A stretch of 64,000 nt of DNA from positions 62,001 through 126,000 of the forward strand of contig UQNN01000005.1 in assembly GCA_900542445.1 (NCBI GenBank), in the 5' to 3' direction. The notes beneath the pieces were generated by a model. It was not told the origin of the DNA and ran no database searches. It saw only the letters and a program-made list of their open reading frames with translations. A program made the translations under genes and the position numbers. Source of the stretch: an uncultured Eubacteriales bacterium (GTDB lineage: Bacteria > Bacillota > Clostridia > Christensenellales > Aristaeellaceae). This document shows, in pieces, positions 16,863-24,600 of the stretch (positions are counted from its first letter, which is position 1; each line of letters begins with the position of its first letter).

Positions 16863-18174
16863 CTAACGCGCCGCGAAGGAGCAGAAGCCCCACCGCGTCC
16901 GCGATGAACCAGCCGATCGGAATCGCCAGCCAGATGGCCGTCACGCCGAAATGCGGCGCAAATGCGTAGGCCAGCACGACGCGCAGCCCCAGCGAAATCA
17001 CCGTCAGCACGACGGACATGCCCGCCTGTTCCAGCCCGCGGTAGATGGCGTAAAGCAGGAAGAGCAGGCCGATGCCGACATAGAACACGCCCTCGACGCG
17101 CAGATAGTGCACGCCGATATCCAGAATTTCGGTTTCGCCAGGATCGATGAACAGCGTCAGCAAAGGCCGTGCAAAGACGAAGATCAGCGCGGAAACGACG
17201 GCGCAGAAGGAAAGCGAAAGCAGCGCGGCTTCGCGAATGCCCTGTTTCACGCGGTCAGGCTTGCCCGCGCCCGTGTTCTGCGCGACGAAGGTCGCAAAAC
17301 CGTTGGCAAAATCCTGCGCGGGAGAATAGGCGAACGAGTCGATCTTCACGCCTGCCGCGAACGCCGCCATCGTCGCGATGCCGAAACTGTTGACCAGACT
17401 CTGCACAAGCAGAATGCCGAAATTCATGATCGATTGCTGCACGCTCGTCAGCACGCTGACGCTCGCAATGCGGCCCAGCAACGGACGATCCAGCCGAAAG
17501 GTTGCCCGGCTCGGCCGAAGGGCAGGGAGGCGGAGCGCAAAGTAGAGCACAATGCCCGCGGCGGAAAGCCCCTGCGCGATGACCGTTGCCAGCGCTGCGC
17601 CGGAAACGCCCCAGTGGAAGACGATCACGAACAGCAGATCGAGCGCGATGTTCACCACCGTGGAGAGCAGCAGGAACAGCAGCGGCGCAAAGGAATTGCC
17701 GACGCTGCGCAGAACCGCCGCGAAGAAATTATAGAGGAACGTGAAGAAAATGCCCGCGAAGATCACCAGCAGGTAGCTGGTGATATCCGGCACGGCTTCC
17801 TGCGGCACGCGGAGCAGCGAGATGAACGCGTTCAGCAGCGCATAGCTGAGCGCCATCAGCAGCAGAGACAGCGCCGCGATGAGACAGAAGGCATTGGTCA
17901 TGGCGGTTTTCAGCTTCTCCGTATTGCCCTCGCCGTAGAGCTGGCTGAACACGACGCCGCTGCCCATGCACAGGCCGAGAATAAGGCTGGTGAGCAGGAT
18001 CATCAGCGAAAACGCGCTTCCAACGGCTGCCAGAGCGACATTGCCCAGAAAACGGCCGACAATCAGCGTATCCGCGACATTATAGAGCTGTTGAAGCAGG
18101 TTGCCCGCAATCAGCGGCAGGCTGAAACGGATCAGCCCGGCGCGGATGGAGCCTTGAGTTAAATCTTGCTGCAA
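16819..18174 (-). CDS. MATE family multidrug/cation antiporter
   Basis: A 451-aa, twelve-helix exporter of the MATE family, using an ion gradient to expel drugs or metabolites. It opens with LTQGSIRAGLIRFSLPLIAGNLLQQ, shortened here to the recognisable core LIRFSLPLIAGNLLQQLYN, followed by ADTLIVGRFLGNVALAAVG, and its halves repeat the MatE fold (for example LLTSLILGLCMGSGVVFSQ). GGGAGGTC lies before the ATG, and TATAAT on the minus strand (18210-18215) is a possible -10 box without a clear -35. The last dozen residues (KTVGVLPQTPSGT) are read from the palindromic repeat at the 3' end. It is divergent from the phosphatase gene. Confidence 0.9.
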   Translation of the reverse strand: MQQDLTQGSIRAGLIRFSLPLIAGNLLQQLYNVADTLIVGRFLGNVALAAVGSAFSLMILLTSLILGLCMGSGVVFSQLYGEGNTEKLKTAMTNAFCLIAALSLLLMALSYALLNAFISLLRVPQEAVPDITSYLLVIFAGIFFTFLYNFFAAVLRSVGNSFAPLLFLLLSTVVNIALDLLFVIVFHWGVSGAALATVIAQGLSAAGIVLYFALRLPALRPSRATFRLDRPLLGRIASVSVLTSVQQSIMNFGILLVQSLVNSFGIATMAAFAAGVKIDSFAYSPAQDFANGFATFVAQNTGAGKPDRVKQGIREAALLSLSFCAVVSALIFVFARPLLTLFIDPGETEILDIGVHYLRVEGVFYVGIGLLFLLYAIYRGLEQAGMSVVLTVISLGLRVVLAYAFAPHFGVTAIWLAIPIGWFIADAVGLLLLRGALGKTVGVLPQTPSGT

Positions 18175-18245
18175 AGGAAAGACCTCCCAATGTCTTTTGC
18201 TGAAGCTCTATTATACAGCAAAAAGAGAAAAAGAGAAGAGAACAT

Positions 18246-18274
18246 TTGACGAAAACGGCGGCATGCTGTACAAT
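18246..18274 (+). promoter_or_regulatory. Putative sigma-A promoter of the HAD phosphatase gene
   Basis: TTGACG (18246-18251) and TACAAT (18269-18274) with a 17-nt spacer, 31 nt before the start codon. The GACGAAA context after the -35 recurs at 41416 and 44874. Confidence 0.68.
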
Positions 18275-18304
18275 AAGGCGCGAAAACGGAAAGGAATGAA
18301 GCAC

Positions 18305-18958
18305 ATGAATATCAAAGCGGCGATTTGGGATTTGGATGGCACGCTGCTCAACACGCTGGACGATCTGGCGGCGAGCACAAACGCGGCGCTGGCGGAAAAC
18401 GGTCTGCCGACGCACACGGTGGACGAGGTGCGCATGTTTGTCGGCAACGGCATCGGCAAATTGATCGAGCGCGCCGTGCCGGATGGACGGGATAACCCGA
18501 AGTTTCAAGCGGTTTACGACGCGTTTGTCGCGCATTACGGCGCGCACAGCCACGACCACACAAAGCCCTATGACGGAATTTTGCCGATGTTGGACGCGCT
18601 GGCGGTAAAGGGCGTGAAGCTGGCGATTGTTTCCAACAAAATTGATTTTGCGGTGAAGGCGTTGAGCCGCGACTATTTCGGCAATCGGATGCAGGCGGCG
18701 ATTGGCGACGATCCGAGCCGCAGACGCAAGCCCGCGCCGGACAGCGTGCTGGAAGCCATGCGTCAGATGGGCGTGACGAGGGAAGAAACCGTGTACATCG
18801 GTGATTCGGATGTGGATGTGGAAACGGCGCGCAACGCGGGCGTGGCCTGCTGCGCGGTGAGCTGGGGGTTTCGCTCGGTGGAGAGCCTGAAAGAGGCAGG
18901 GGCGGAGCGGATCGCGGCAAACCCGCAGGCGCTGCTGGCCATGCTGGAGGCGCTGTGA
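18305..18958 (+). CDS. HAD-superfamily phosphatase, phosphoglycolate phosphatase type
   Basis: A 217-aa HAD hydrolase of the Gph/PpaX branch. It has the nucleophile motif WDLDGTLLNT, motif II threonine/serine in LAIVSNK, the lysine in RRKPAPDSVLEAM, and motif IV YIGDSDVDVETARNAG. The helical cap lies between. Substrate may be phosphoglycolate or pyrophosphate; sequence alone does not decide. The frame is open upstream to 18197, but homology begins at the ATG at 18305, with AAAGGA upstream and the promoter inside the rejected extension. It overlaps the next gene by 4 nt. Confidence 0.87.
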   Translation: MNIKAAIWDLDGTLLNTLDDLAASTNAALAENGLPTHTVDEVRMFVGNGIGKLIERAVPDGRDNPKFQAVYDAFVAHYGAHSHDHTKPYDGILPMLDALAVKGVKLAIVSNKIDFAVKALSRDYFGNRMQAAIGDDPSRRRKPAPDSVLEAMRQMGVTREETVYIGDSDVDVETARNAGVACCAVSWGFRSVESLKEAGAERIAANPQALLAMLEAL

Positions 18959-19485
18959 AGCCGCCGTATGACGCCGCGCTGGTGCTCGGCGTTGAGCTGG
19001 GGGCAAACGATGCGCCGACGGACGAGCTGGCGCGCCGGGTGACGGCGGCGGCGGAAGCCTATCATCGGGGCGCCTGCGCAAAGCTGGTGCTCTGCGGCGG
19101 AAAGCTGCCCGGCCACCGTCTGGCAGAAGCGGACGTGATGGCGCGGATGATGACGGCGCTCGGCGTGTCGGAAGAAGCCCTGATTCTGGAAGATCAATCT
19201 CAGGATACGATGGAAAACTGCCGCAATGCCGCAAATCTGATCGGCAGGAAAAACCGCGTGCTGGTGGTGACGAGCGACTATCACCTGAGCCGCGCGGTGA
19301 TGACGGCCCGGCGCGTTGGGTTTGACGCGGACGGGCTGGCGGCGAAACTGCCGGACGGAGATGTAAAGCGGCGGCTGATGGAAGCCTGTTATATCTTTGA
19401 TTTGCTGATGGGCTGGCAGGACGAGGGAAAAGGACGGCCTGCATGGACATATCGGTTATTTGCGCGGGTGTTTGGCGAAAATTAA
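18955..19485 (+). CDS. YdcF-like DUF218 domain protein
   Basis: A 176-aa protein of the DUF218/YdcF (ElyC/SanA-like) family. Typical blocks are AALVLGVELGAND, KLVLCGGKLPG, LILEDQSQDTMENCRNA and VLVVTSDYHLSRAVMTA. Some relatives act in envelope or peptidoglycan-precursor metabolism, others bind nucleotide cofactors; no specific role can be set here. There is no N-terminal membrane segment. The GTG start overlaps the phosphatase stop (GTGA), so the two are translationally coupled. Confidence 0.85.
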   Translation: MKPPYDAALVLGVELGANDAPTDELARRVTAAAEAYHRGACAKLVLCGGKLPGHRLAEADVMARMMTALGVSEEALILEDQSQDTMENCRNAANLIGRKNRVLVVTSDYHLSRAVMTARRVGFDADGLAAKLPDGDVKRRLMEACYIFDLLMGWQDEGKGRPAWTYRLFARVFGEN

Positions 19486-19487
19486 CA

Positions 19488-19515
19488 TTGACAGCTGCGG
19501 GAGACGTGGTATAAT
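19488..19515 (+). promoter_or_regulatory. Sigma-A promoter of the FMN-riboswitch transcript
   Basis: TTGACA (19488-19493), 16-nt spacer, TATAAT (19510-19515): consensus boxes directly upstream of the riboswitch. Confidence 0.85.
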
Positions 19516-19544
19516 AAAGCCAACTGAATAGCAAGACCTTTGAG

Positions 19545-19652
19545 AGATCTTCAGGGCAGGGTGCAAGTCCCTACCGGCGGTACAGCCCGCGAGCCTTTGG
19601 GCCGATTCGGTGAGATTCCGGAGCCGACAGTATAGTCTGGATGGAAGAAGCG
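19545..19652 (+). ncRNA. FMN riboswitch (RFN element)
   Basis: The conserved RFN blocks appear in order: TCTTCAGGGCAGGGTG, then TCCCTACCGGCGGT, AGCCCGCGAGC, GATTCGGTGAGATTCCGG, AGCCGACAGTATAGTCTGG and ATGGAAGAAG. The closing helix P1 pairs TCTTC with GAAGA. It senses FMN and controls the riboflavin transporter gene downstream, here by transcription termination judging from the hairpin that follows. Confidence 0.97.
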
Positions 19653-19678
19653 ACATCTCTTTTGACGTTGGAAGAATC

Positions 19679-19710
19679 AGCCCCTGATCGCTCTGCTTTC
19701 AGGGGCTTGT
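19679..19710 (+). terminator. Riboswitch expression-platform terminator
   Basis: Stem AGCCCCTGA (19679-19687) with TCAGGGGCT (19699-19707), followed by TGTTTGT. Placed between aptamer and ribU start, it would form in the FMN-bound state. Confidence 0.78.
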
Positions 19711-19742
19711 TTGTCAGAATACGAAAAAAAGAGGTTTCAGGT

Positions 19743-20345
19743 ATGTCTCAGAGAAAATCAGGCGGCAGCGCGGTGTTCGTCATGACCCGCTGCGGTATCC
19801 TCGCGGCGATGGCCGTCATTCTGTATTACATCGAGATTCCGGTCGTCGCGTTCTACAAGCTGGATTTGTCCACCCTGCCGGCGATTCTGGCGGGCTTTGC
19901 GATGGGTCCCCTTCCGGGCGTGGCGGTGGTCGTCATCAAGAATCTGGTGCACATGCTCGGCACGAGCACGGCCTGTGTCGGCGAGCTGGCGGATATCATC
20001 ATGTCCAGCTGCTTCGTCGTTCCGGCCAGCCTGATTTATCGCCGCCACAAGGACAGAAAGAGCGCGGTGCTTTCGATGCTGATCGGCACGGTGCTGATGA
20101 CGATTGCGGGTGTGCTGGTCAATTACTTCATTCTCATTCCGGCGTATCAGACGCTGATGAATCTGCCGCTTGAGGTCATCGTCGGCATGGGCACAAAGGT
20201 TTGGAGCTATATCGACAACACGGTGAAGCTGGTGATCTTCATCACCGCGCCGTTTAACATGCTCAAGGGCACCGTGCTCAGCGTGGTGACCTATCTGCTG
20301 TATAAGCGCGTGTCGCCGCTGCTGCATCAGAAGAGCGGACGCTGA
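19743..20345 (+). CDS. ribU: Riboflavin ECF transporter S component RibU
   Basis: A 200-aa membrane protein with about six hydrophobic helices, matching the substrate-binding (S) subunit of energy-coupling-factor importers for riboflavin. Family hallmarks are YYIEIPVVAFYKLDLSTLPA near the start, here seen as the block ending LDLSTLPAILAGF, then GPLPGVAVVVIKNLVHML and the helix GTKVWSYIDNT. The FMN riboswitch in front confirms the substrate class. The ATG at 19743 has GAGGTTTCAGGT upstream; the longer frame into the riboswitch is not coding. Shared EcfA/T subunits must be encoded elsewhere. Confidence 0.93.
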   Translation: MSQRKSGGSAVFVMTRCGILAAMAVILYYIEIPVVAFYKLDLSTLPAILAGFAMGPLPGVAVVVIKNLVHMLGTSTACVGELADIIMSSCFVVPASLIYRRHKDRKSAVLSMLIGTVLMTIAGVLVNYFILIPAYQTLMNLPLEVIVGMGTKVWSYIDNTVKLVIFITAPFNMLKGTVLSVVTYLLYKRVSPLLHQKSGR

Positions 20346-20360
20346 GAGAGCGAGAATAGG

Positions 20361-20420
20361 AGAAATTCAAGAACATCAGGTTCTTGGCGGGGGAAGGAGA
20401 CAGCGCTCCGTTGTTCCCCA
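20361..20420 (+). repeat. Composite palindromic repeat, copy 2 (+)
   Basis: CAAGAAC (20367-20373) pairs with GTTCTTG (20379-20385) around ATCAG. A GGGGGAA...TTCCCC hairpin (20387-20419) with an inner GGAG/CTCC stem follows. It fills the ribU-tsaE spacer. Confidence 0.65.
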
Positions 20421-20432
20421 CTGTGGTAGTAG

Positions 20433-20939
20433 GTGAGTCATTTGCTGGAAATCCTTTGTCAAACCGAAAAAGACATGCAGCGCCTTGGCCAAAGCCTGGG
20501 CGCTTGCATGCGTGTGGGCGACGTGGTGCTGCTGACGGGCGAAATGGGCGCGGGCAAAAGCGTGCTGACCCGCGCGGCGGCGCGCGCGATGGGCGTGGAT
20601 GGGCCTGTGCCCAGCCCGACGTTCACCATCCTCAATATCCACGAGGGGCGAACGATGAAACTGTATCATTTTGACCTGTACCGCTTGTCTGATGCGGATG
20701 AATTGTACGGTATGGGCTTGGACGAATACATCCCGGCGGATGACGGCGCGAGCTTCATCGAATGGCCGCAGATGGCGCAGGAAGCCATGCCGGAGGATGC
20801 GCTCCATGTGGATATCGCCTATGCCGAGGACGGCGCGGCGCGTGTGGCGCGTTTGACGGCGGGCGGCGCATTTGACGAGGCGAGAATCGAAGAAATCAGG
20901 CGAAGGTTGGAGGCGGACGATGAACATTTTGATGATTGA
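20433..20939 (+). CDS. tsaE: tRNA t6A biosynthesis ATPase TsaE
   Basis: A 168-aa P-loop protein of the TsaE/YjeE family. With TsaB and TsaD it transfers the threonylcarbamoyl group to A37 of ANN-decoding tRNAs, using ATP to reset the complex. Walker A is GEMGAGKSVLTRAAA, then SPTFTILNIHEG and YHFDLYRL, all family-typical. The start is a GTG at 20433; an in-frame TTG at 20442, with AGGTGAG before it, is an alternative. It overlaps tsaB by 20 nt, and tsaB overlaps rimI, a standard bacterial arrangement. TsaD is not in the window. Confidence 0.93.
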   Translation: MSHLLEILCQTEKDMQRLGQSLGACMRVGDVVLLTGEMGAGKSVLTRAAARAMGVDGPVPSPTFTILNIHEGRTMKLYHFDLYRLSDADELYGMGLDEYIPADDGASFIEWPQMAQEAMPEDALHVDIAYAEDGAARVARLTAGGAFDEARIEEIRRRLEADDEHFDD

Positions 20940-21624
20940 TACATCCGGCCCGGCGTGCGGCGTGGCGATCATGGCGGACGGACGGCTGGTTTATGAGGCG
21001 GAGCTGACGCATAAGCAGACGCACAGCCAGCGCGTCATGCCGATGGTGGATGCGGCGCTGCAAATGAGCGATATGACGCTTGAGGATATGGATGTGCTCG
21101 GCGCGGTGGTCGGCCCCGGCTCGTTCACCGGCGTGCGGATTGGCGTATCCACGGTGAAAGCGCTTGCGCATGCGGCGGGCAAGCCTTGCGTCGCGGTGGA
21201 TGCGCTGGAAGCGTTGGCCGCAAACGTGACCGCATTTGACGGCGTGGTTTGCCCGATTCTCGACGCGCGCGCGCAGCAGGTCTACGGCGCGATGTTTAAA
21301 GATGGGAAGCGCGTACTGGAAGACGTGGTGGAGAAGCTGGCGCTGTTCCTTGACCGCGTGGAAGCGACGGGCGAGGCGGCGTTGTTCCTTGGCGATGGCG
21401 CGCCGGGGTTTGAAGCCGCGATTCGCGAAAGGCTGGGCGACAAGGCGCATTTTGTGAAACCGCAGCACAATGGGCTGCGCGCGGGCAGCGCATGCGCAGT
21501 GGCGAAAGAAAGGCTGGAAAAAGGCGAAGCGGCGCTGGATTACATCACGCTGCTCCCGCTGTATCTGCGCGCACCGCAGGCTGAACGCGAGCGCGCCTCG
21601 CGGGAAGGAGCGCAGCATGGCTGA
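20920..21624 (+). CDS. tsaB: tRNA t6A biosynthesis subunit TsaB
   Basis: A 234-aa ASKHA-fold protein, the scaffold partner of TsaD and TsaE in t6A synthesis. It begins MNILMIDTSGPACGVAIMAD and holds the family blocks KQTHSQRVMPMVDAAL and GPGSFTGVRIGVSTVKALA. The frame is open further upstream, but the ATG at 20920 gives the conserved start with GGTTGGAGG upstream. It overlaps tsaE by 20 nt and rimI by 8 nt, so the three are probably translated together. Confidence 0.94.
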   Translation: MNILMIDTSGPACGVAIMADGRLVYEAELTHKQTHSQRVMPMVDAALQMSDMTLEDMDVLGAVVGPGSFTGVRIGVSTVKALAHAAGKPCVAVDALEALAANVTAFDGVVCPILDARAQQVYGAMFKDGKRVLEDVVEKLALFLDRVEATGEAALFLGDGAPGFEAAIRERLGDKAHFVKPQHNGLRAGSACAVAKERLEKGEAALDYITLLPLYLRAPQAERERASREGAQHG

Positions 21625-22096
21625 GCCGTTTATCCGACCCATTCGCGAGGAGGACGTGAAGCAGATTCACGAAATCGAAAAGGCATGCTTCGCAATGCCG
21701 TGGTCGGAGGAATCCATCCTGCATGACGTGAAGGAAAACGTCGTGGCGCGCTGGCTGGTGCTGGACGACGGAAACGGCGGGGTGTTGGCCTATGCGGGCA
21801 TGTGGTTTGTGCTCGACGAGGCGCACGTGTGCAACGTGGCCGTTCGGCCGGACAGCCGGGGGCTGGGTTACGGCAAACGGATTTTTACCGCGCTGATCGA
21901 TCTGGCGATGGAAAACAGCATGGCGATGATCACGCTGGAAGTGCGCCGCTCGAACACGATTGCGCAGAACCTGTATCATGCCTGCGGCATGCTGGACGTA
22001 GGGTATCGCAAGCGGTATTACGAGGATAATAAAGAGGACGCGCTGATTATGTACCGCGACTTTGTTTATCCCGAAGCGGGCGAAAACGAAGCCTGA
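21617..22096 (+). CDS. rimI: Ribosomal-protein-alanine N-acetyltransferase RimI
   Basis: A 159-aa GNAT acetyltransferase. It contains IREEDVKQIHEIEKACFAMPWS at its N terminus (seen as the IEKACFAMPWS hallmark of RimI), the acetyl-CoA loop VRPDSRGLGYGKRIF, and LEVRRSNTIAQNLYHACGM near the end. RimI acetylates the N-terminal alanine of S18 in E. coli and is often coded with tsaB/tsaD. The ATG at 21617 overlaps the tsaB stop; AAGGAG lies before it. Confidence 0.92.
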   Translation: MAEPFIRPIREEDVKQIHEIEKACFAMPWSEESILHDVKENVVARWLVLDDGNGGVLAYAGMWFVLDEAHVCNVAVRPDSRGLGYGKRIFTALIDLAMENSMAMITLEVRRSNTIAQNLYHACGMLDVGYRKRYYEDNKEDALIMYRDFVYPEAGENEA

Positions 22097-22129
22097 CGCG
22101 ACTTAAACCGTAAAAACAGCATACAATTC

Positions 22130-22168
22130 GGGGGCGGCAGCGCGGTCAATCGACGTTGCCCCCTTTTC
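22130..22168 (+). terminator. Terminator after the tsaE-tsaB-rimI operon
   Basis: GGGGGCGGC (22130-22138) pairs with GTTGCCCCC (22155-22163), including two G-U pairs, and is followed by TTTTCTTTT. Confidence 0.75.
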
Positions 22169-22244
22169 TTTTGGCGAAAAATGGAGTACAATATTAAAAT
22201 CCGAAATAATGGGGACGACTAGGACAAGGAATAGGGGCGAAGGA

Positions 22245-23039
22245 ATGCAGCTGGAAATTCGCGGGGCGACGGTCGATGTGACGACGAGCGGGAACACGGG
22301 GCGCGGCGTGCTGCTGCTGCACGGGTTCATGTGTTCGGCGCAGATGATGAGCAGCGTGCAGGAAGCGCTTTGCGGCAGGATGCGCGTGGCGGCAATCGAT
22401 TTTCCCGGCCACGGCAAAAACGGCAAGAGCGCGCCGCCGCCGAAACCCTGGGGCGTGCCGGACTATATGGAGATGACCGCCGAGGTGATTCGGCGGCTGA
22501 ATCTCGCGCCTTGCGACATCGTGGCCCATTCCTTCGGCGCGCGGGTGGCGATCCTGCTGGCGGCGACATACCCTGAGCTTGTGGGGCGGATGATTCTGAC
22601 CGGGGCAGCGGGCATTAAAAAGCCGCAGACCGGCGGGGCGACGATGAAGCAGCGGGTCTATAAAGGGCTGCGCGGCGCGGTGAACCTGATGGATAAAACG
22701 CGCCTGTTCGGCGATCTGCCGGAGAAGGGGCGGGAAGCGCTGGTGCAGAAATTCGGTTCGGCGGATTACAAGGCGCTGACGCCAGAGATGCGCAAGACGT
22801 TTGTGAAGATCATTTCGCTGGATTTGACCGACGAACTGCCCCGCATCAAAGCGCCGACGCTCTTATACTGGGGCGCGGAGGACACCGAAACCCCGCTCTG
22901 GATGGGCAAGATGATGGAAGAAAAAATCCCGGATGCGGGGTTGGTTGTGCAGGAAGGCGCGGGGCATTTCGCCTATCTGGAGCACAATCAGGCATTCCTG
23001 CGCATTGCGAAAAATTTCCTGCTGGAGGGTAGAGCGTGA
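22245..23039 (+). CDS. Alpha/beta-fold hydrolase
   Basis: A 264-aa alpha/beta hydrolase. The oxyanion strand LLLHGFMCSAQ, nucleophile elbow AHSFGARVA (Ser), acid in LYWGAEDTETP and histidine in GAGHFAYLEHNQAFL form a full catalytic set with a lid between. The substrate is unknown. The ATG at 22245 has AGGGG 7 nt upstream; an ATG at 22209 is in frame but lacks a binding site. TACAAT at 22187-22192 may be the -10 box. It overlaps murF by 4 nt (GTGA); coupling to wall-precursor genes is suggestive, not proof, of an envelope role. Confidence 0.8.
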   Translation: MQLEIRGATVDVTTSGNTGRGVLLLHGFMCSAQMMSSVQEALCGRMRVAAIDFPGHGKNGKSAPPPKPWGVPDYMEMTAEVIRRLNLAPCDIVAHSFGARVAILLAATYPELVGRMILTGAAGIKKPQTGGATMKQRVYKGLRGAVNLMDKTRLFGDLPEKGREALVQKFGSADYKALTPEMRKTFVKIISLDLTDELPRIKAPTLLYWGAEDTETPLWMGKMMEEKIPDAGLVVQEGAGHFAYLEHNQAFLRIAKNFLLEGRA

Positions 23040-24586
23040 GTTTTCTTTTGACGTTGATACAGGCGGCCGGGCTGGGCTGCGCAAGCGCGGCGGCCGGACG
23101 CCGCGTGATGCACTATTTGCAGCTGGAAAGCTATCAGCTGCCGGGCTATATCAAGAGCGTGAAGCGCAACGCCATGCGCGCGCTGATTCCGCCGATTGCG
23201 ATGGCGGCTGTCGGCGTGGCGGCGCTGAAGGTAAGCGGGCTTTTCGGGCTTGCGCTGCTGCTGGAAGCGCTGACGGCGGCGCTGCTGGCCTGGCAGGCGG
23301 CGAAGGAAAAGGCAAAGAAGCCTTTCGTCGCAACCGAACGCGTGAAGCGCCTGACGGCGGTGCATGCCGTGGTCAATACGGTGCTGGCGCTGATTCTGCT
23401 GCTGATTTCTCCGACGCTGGGCTATCTGATGCCCGCGTTCGAGCCTGCGCTGCTGATGCTGGCGGCGGTCGTCGCCGCGCCGATGGAAAAGCACATTGCA
23501 GGCCAGTTTGTCAAGGACGCGCAGGCGAGACTGGCCGCTCAGCCGAATCTGATTAAAATCGGCATCACGGGCAGCTATGGCAAGACGAGCACGAAGTTTT
23601 TGCTGCGCGATATTCTGTCGGTCAAATACAACGTGCTGGCCACGCCGTCGAGCTTCAATACGACGATGGGCGTGACCCGCGTCATCCGCGAACAGCTCAC
23701 GCCTGCCCATCAGGTGTTTATCGCCGAGATGGGCGCGCGCCATGTGGGCGATATCCGCGAACTGGTTGAGCTGGTGCACCCGCAGATGGGGTTGATTACG
23801 TCCGTCGGCCCGCAGCATCTGGACACATTCGGCACGATCGAGCGCGTGCGGGATACGAAATACGAGCTGATCGACGGCCTGCCGAAAGACGGTACGGCGA
23901 TTTTTGCGCGCGACGGCGCAATCTGCGAAGAGCTGTTTGATCGCTGCCCGCTTGAAAAAAAGTATAAGCCGGGCATGCTGGTGGACGCCAAGGACATGGC
24001 CTGCGGCCCGTGGGGCACGCGGTTCACGCTGGTGGATATCCAGACGGGCGAAGAGGCGAACTGCCAGACGCGGCTGCTCGGCGAGCATTCCATCTCCAAC
24101 CTGCTGCTGTGCTGCACGGCGGCACGGGCGCTGGGCATGACCCTTCCGGAAATCGCGCTGGGCGTATCGCACTGCCAGCCCGTCGAGCATCGGCTGGAAC
24201 TGCTGGACGGCGGCGCGGGCGTGAGCATCATCGACGACGCGTTCAACGCGAACCCGGTCGGCGCACAGTGCGCGCTGCGGGTTATCAAGGCTTTCCCCGG
24301 ACGGCGGATCATCATCACGCCGGGCATGGTGGAACTGGGCGGCAAAGAGGACGAATTTAACCGCACATTCGGTAAGCAGATGGCCGACAGCGTGGATATC
24401 GCCATTCTGGTCGGCAGAAAGCATACGCAGCCCATTGTCGAAGGGCTGAAAGAAGCGGGTTTTCCGCAGGAGAATACCTATGTGGTCGGCAGCCTTGAAG
24501 AAAGCACGACCCTGCTGCACAGCATGATGCGCGCGGGCGACGTGGTGCTCTATGAAAACGATCTGCCGGATAATTACAGCGAGTGA
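23036..24586 (+). CDS. murF: Membrane-anchored MurF-like UDP-MurNAc-tripeptide D-Ala-D-Ala ligase
   Basis: A 516-aa Mur ligase. The C-terminal 350 residues hold the ATP site GITGSYGKTSTKF (from residue 176), EMGARHVGDI, SVGPQHLDTFGT, LGEHSISNLLL and DDAFNANPVGA, all fitting MurF, which adds D-Ala-D-Ala to the UDP-MurNAc-tripeptide. The first 170 residues are an extra membrane domain with about four hydrophobic helices; standard MurF is soluble and near 450 aa. The ddl gene directly follows, so dipeptide synthesis and its attachment are co-expressed. GTG start, overlapping the hydrolase stop. A related Mur ligase activity cannot be excluded. Confidence 0.82.
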   Translation: MSFLLTLIQAAGLGCASAAAGRRVMHYLQLESYQLPGYIKSVKRNAMRALIPPIAMAAVGVAALKVSGLFGLALLLEALTAALLAWQAAKEKAKKPFVATERVKRLTAVHAVVNTVLALILLLISPTLGYLMPAFEPALLMLAAVVAAPMEKHIAGQFVKDAQARLAAQPNLIKIGITGSYGKTSTKFLLRDILSVKYNVLATPSSFNTTMGVTRVIREQLTPAHQVFIAEMGARHVGDIRELVELVHPQMGLITSVGPQHLDTFGTIERVRDTKYELIDGLPKDGTAIFARDGAICEELFDRCPLEKKYKPGMLVDAKDMACGPWGTRFTLVDIQTGEEANCQTRLLGEHSISNLLLCCTAARALGMTLPEIALGVSHCQPVEHRLELLDGGAGVSIIDDAFNANPVGAQCALRVIKAFPGRRIIITPGMVELGGKEDEFNRTFGKQMADSVDIAILVGRKHTQPIVEGLKEAGFPQENTYVVGSLEESTTLLHSMMRAGDVVLYENDLPDNYSE

Positions 24587-24600
24587 GGAGCGTGTTGAGC

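Noticed and set aside
18197..18304. N-terminal extension of the HAD phosphatase
   Set aside because: It contains the promoter boxes and has no homology; the HAD motif begins right after the ATG at 18305.
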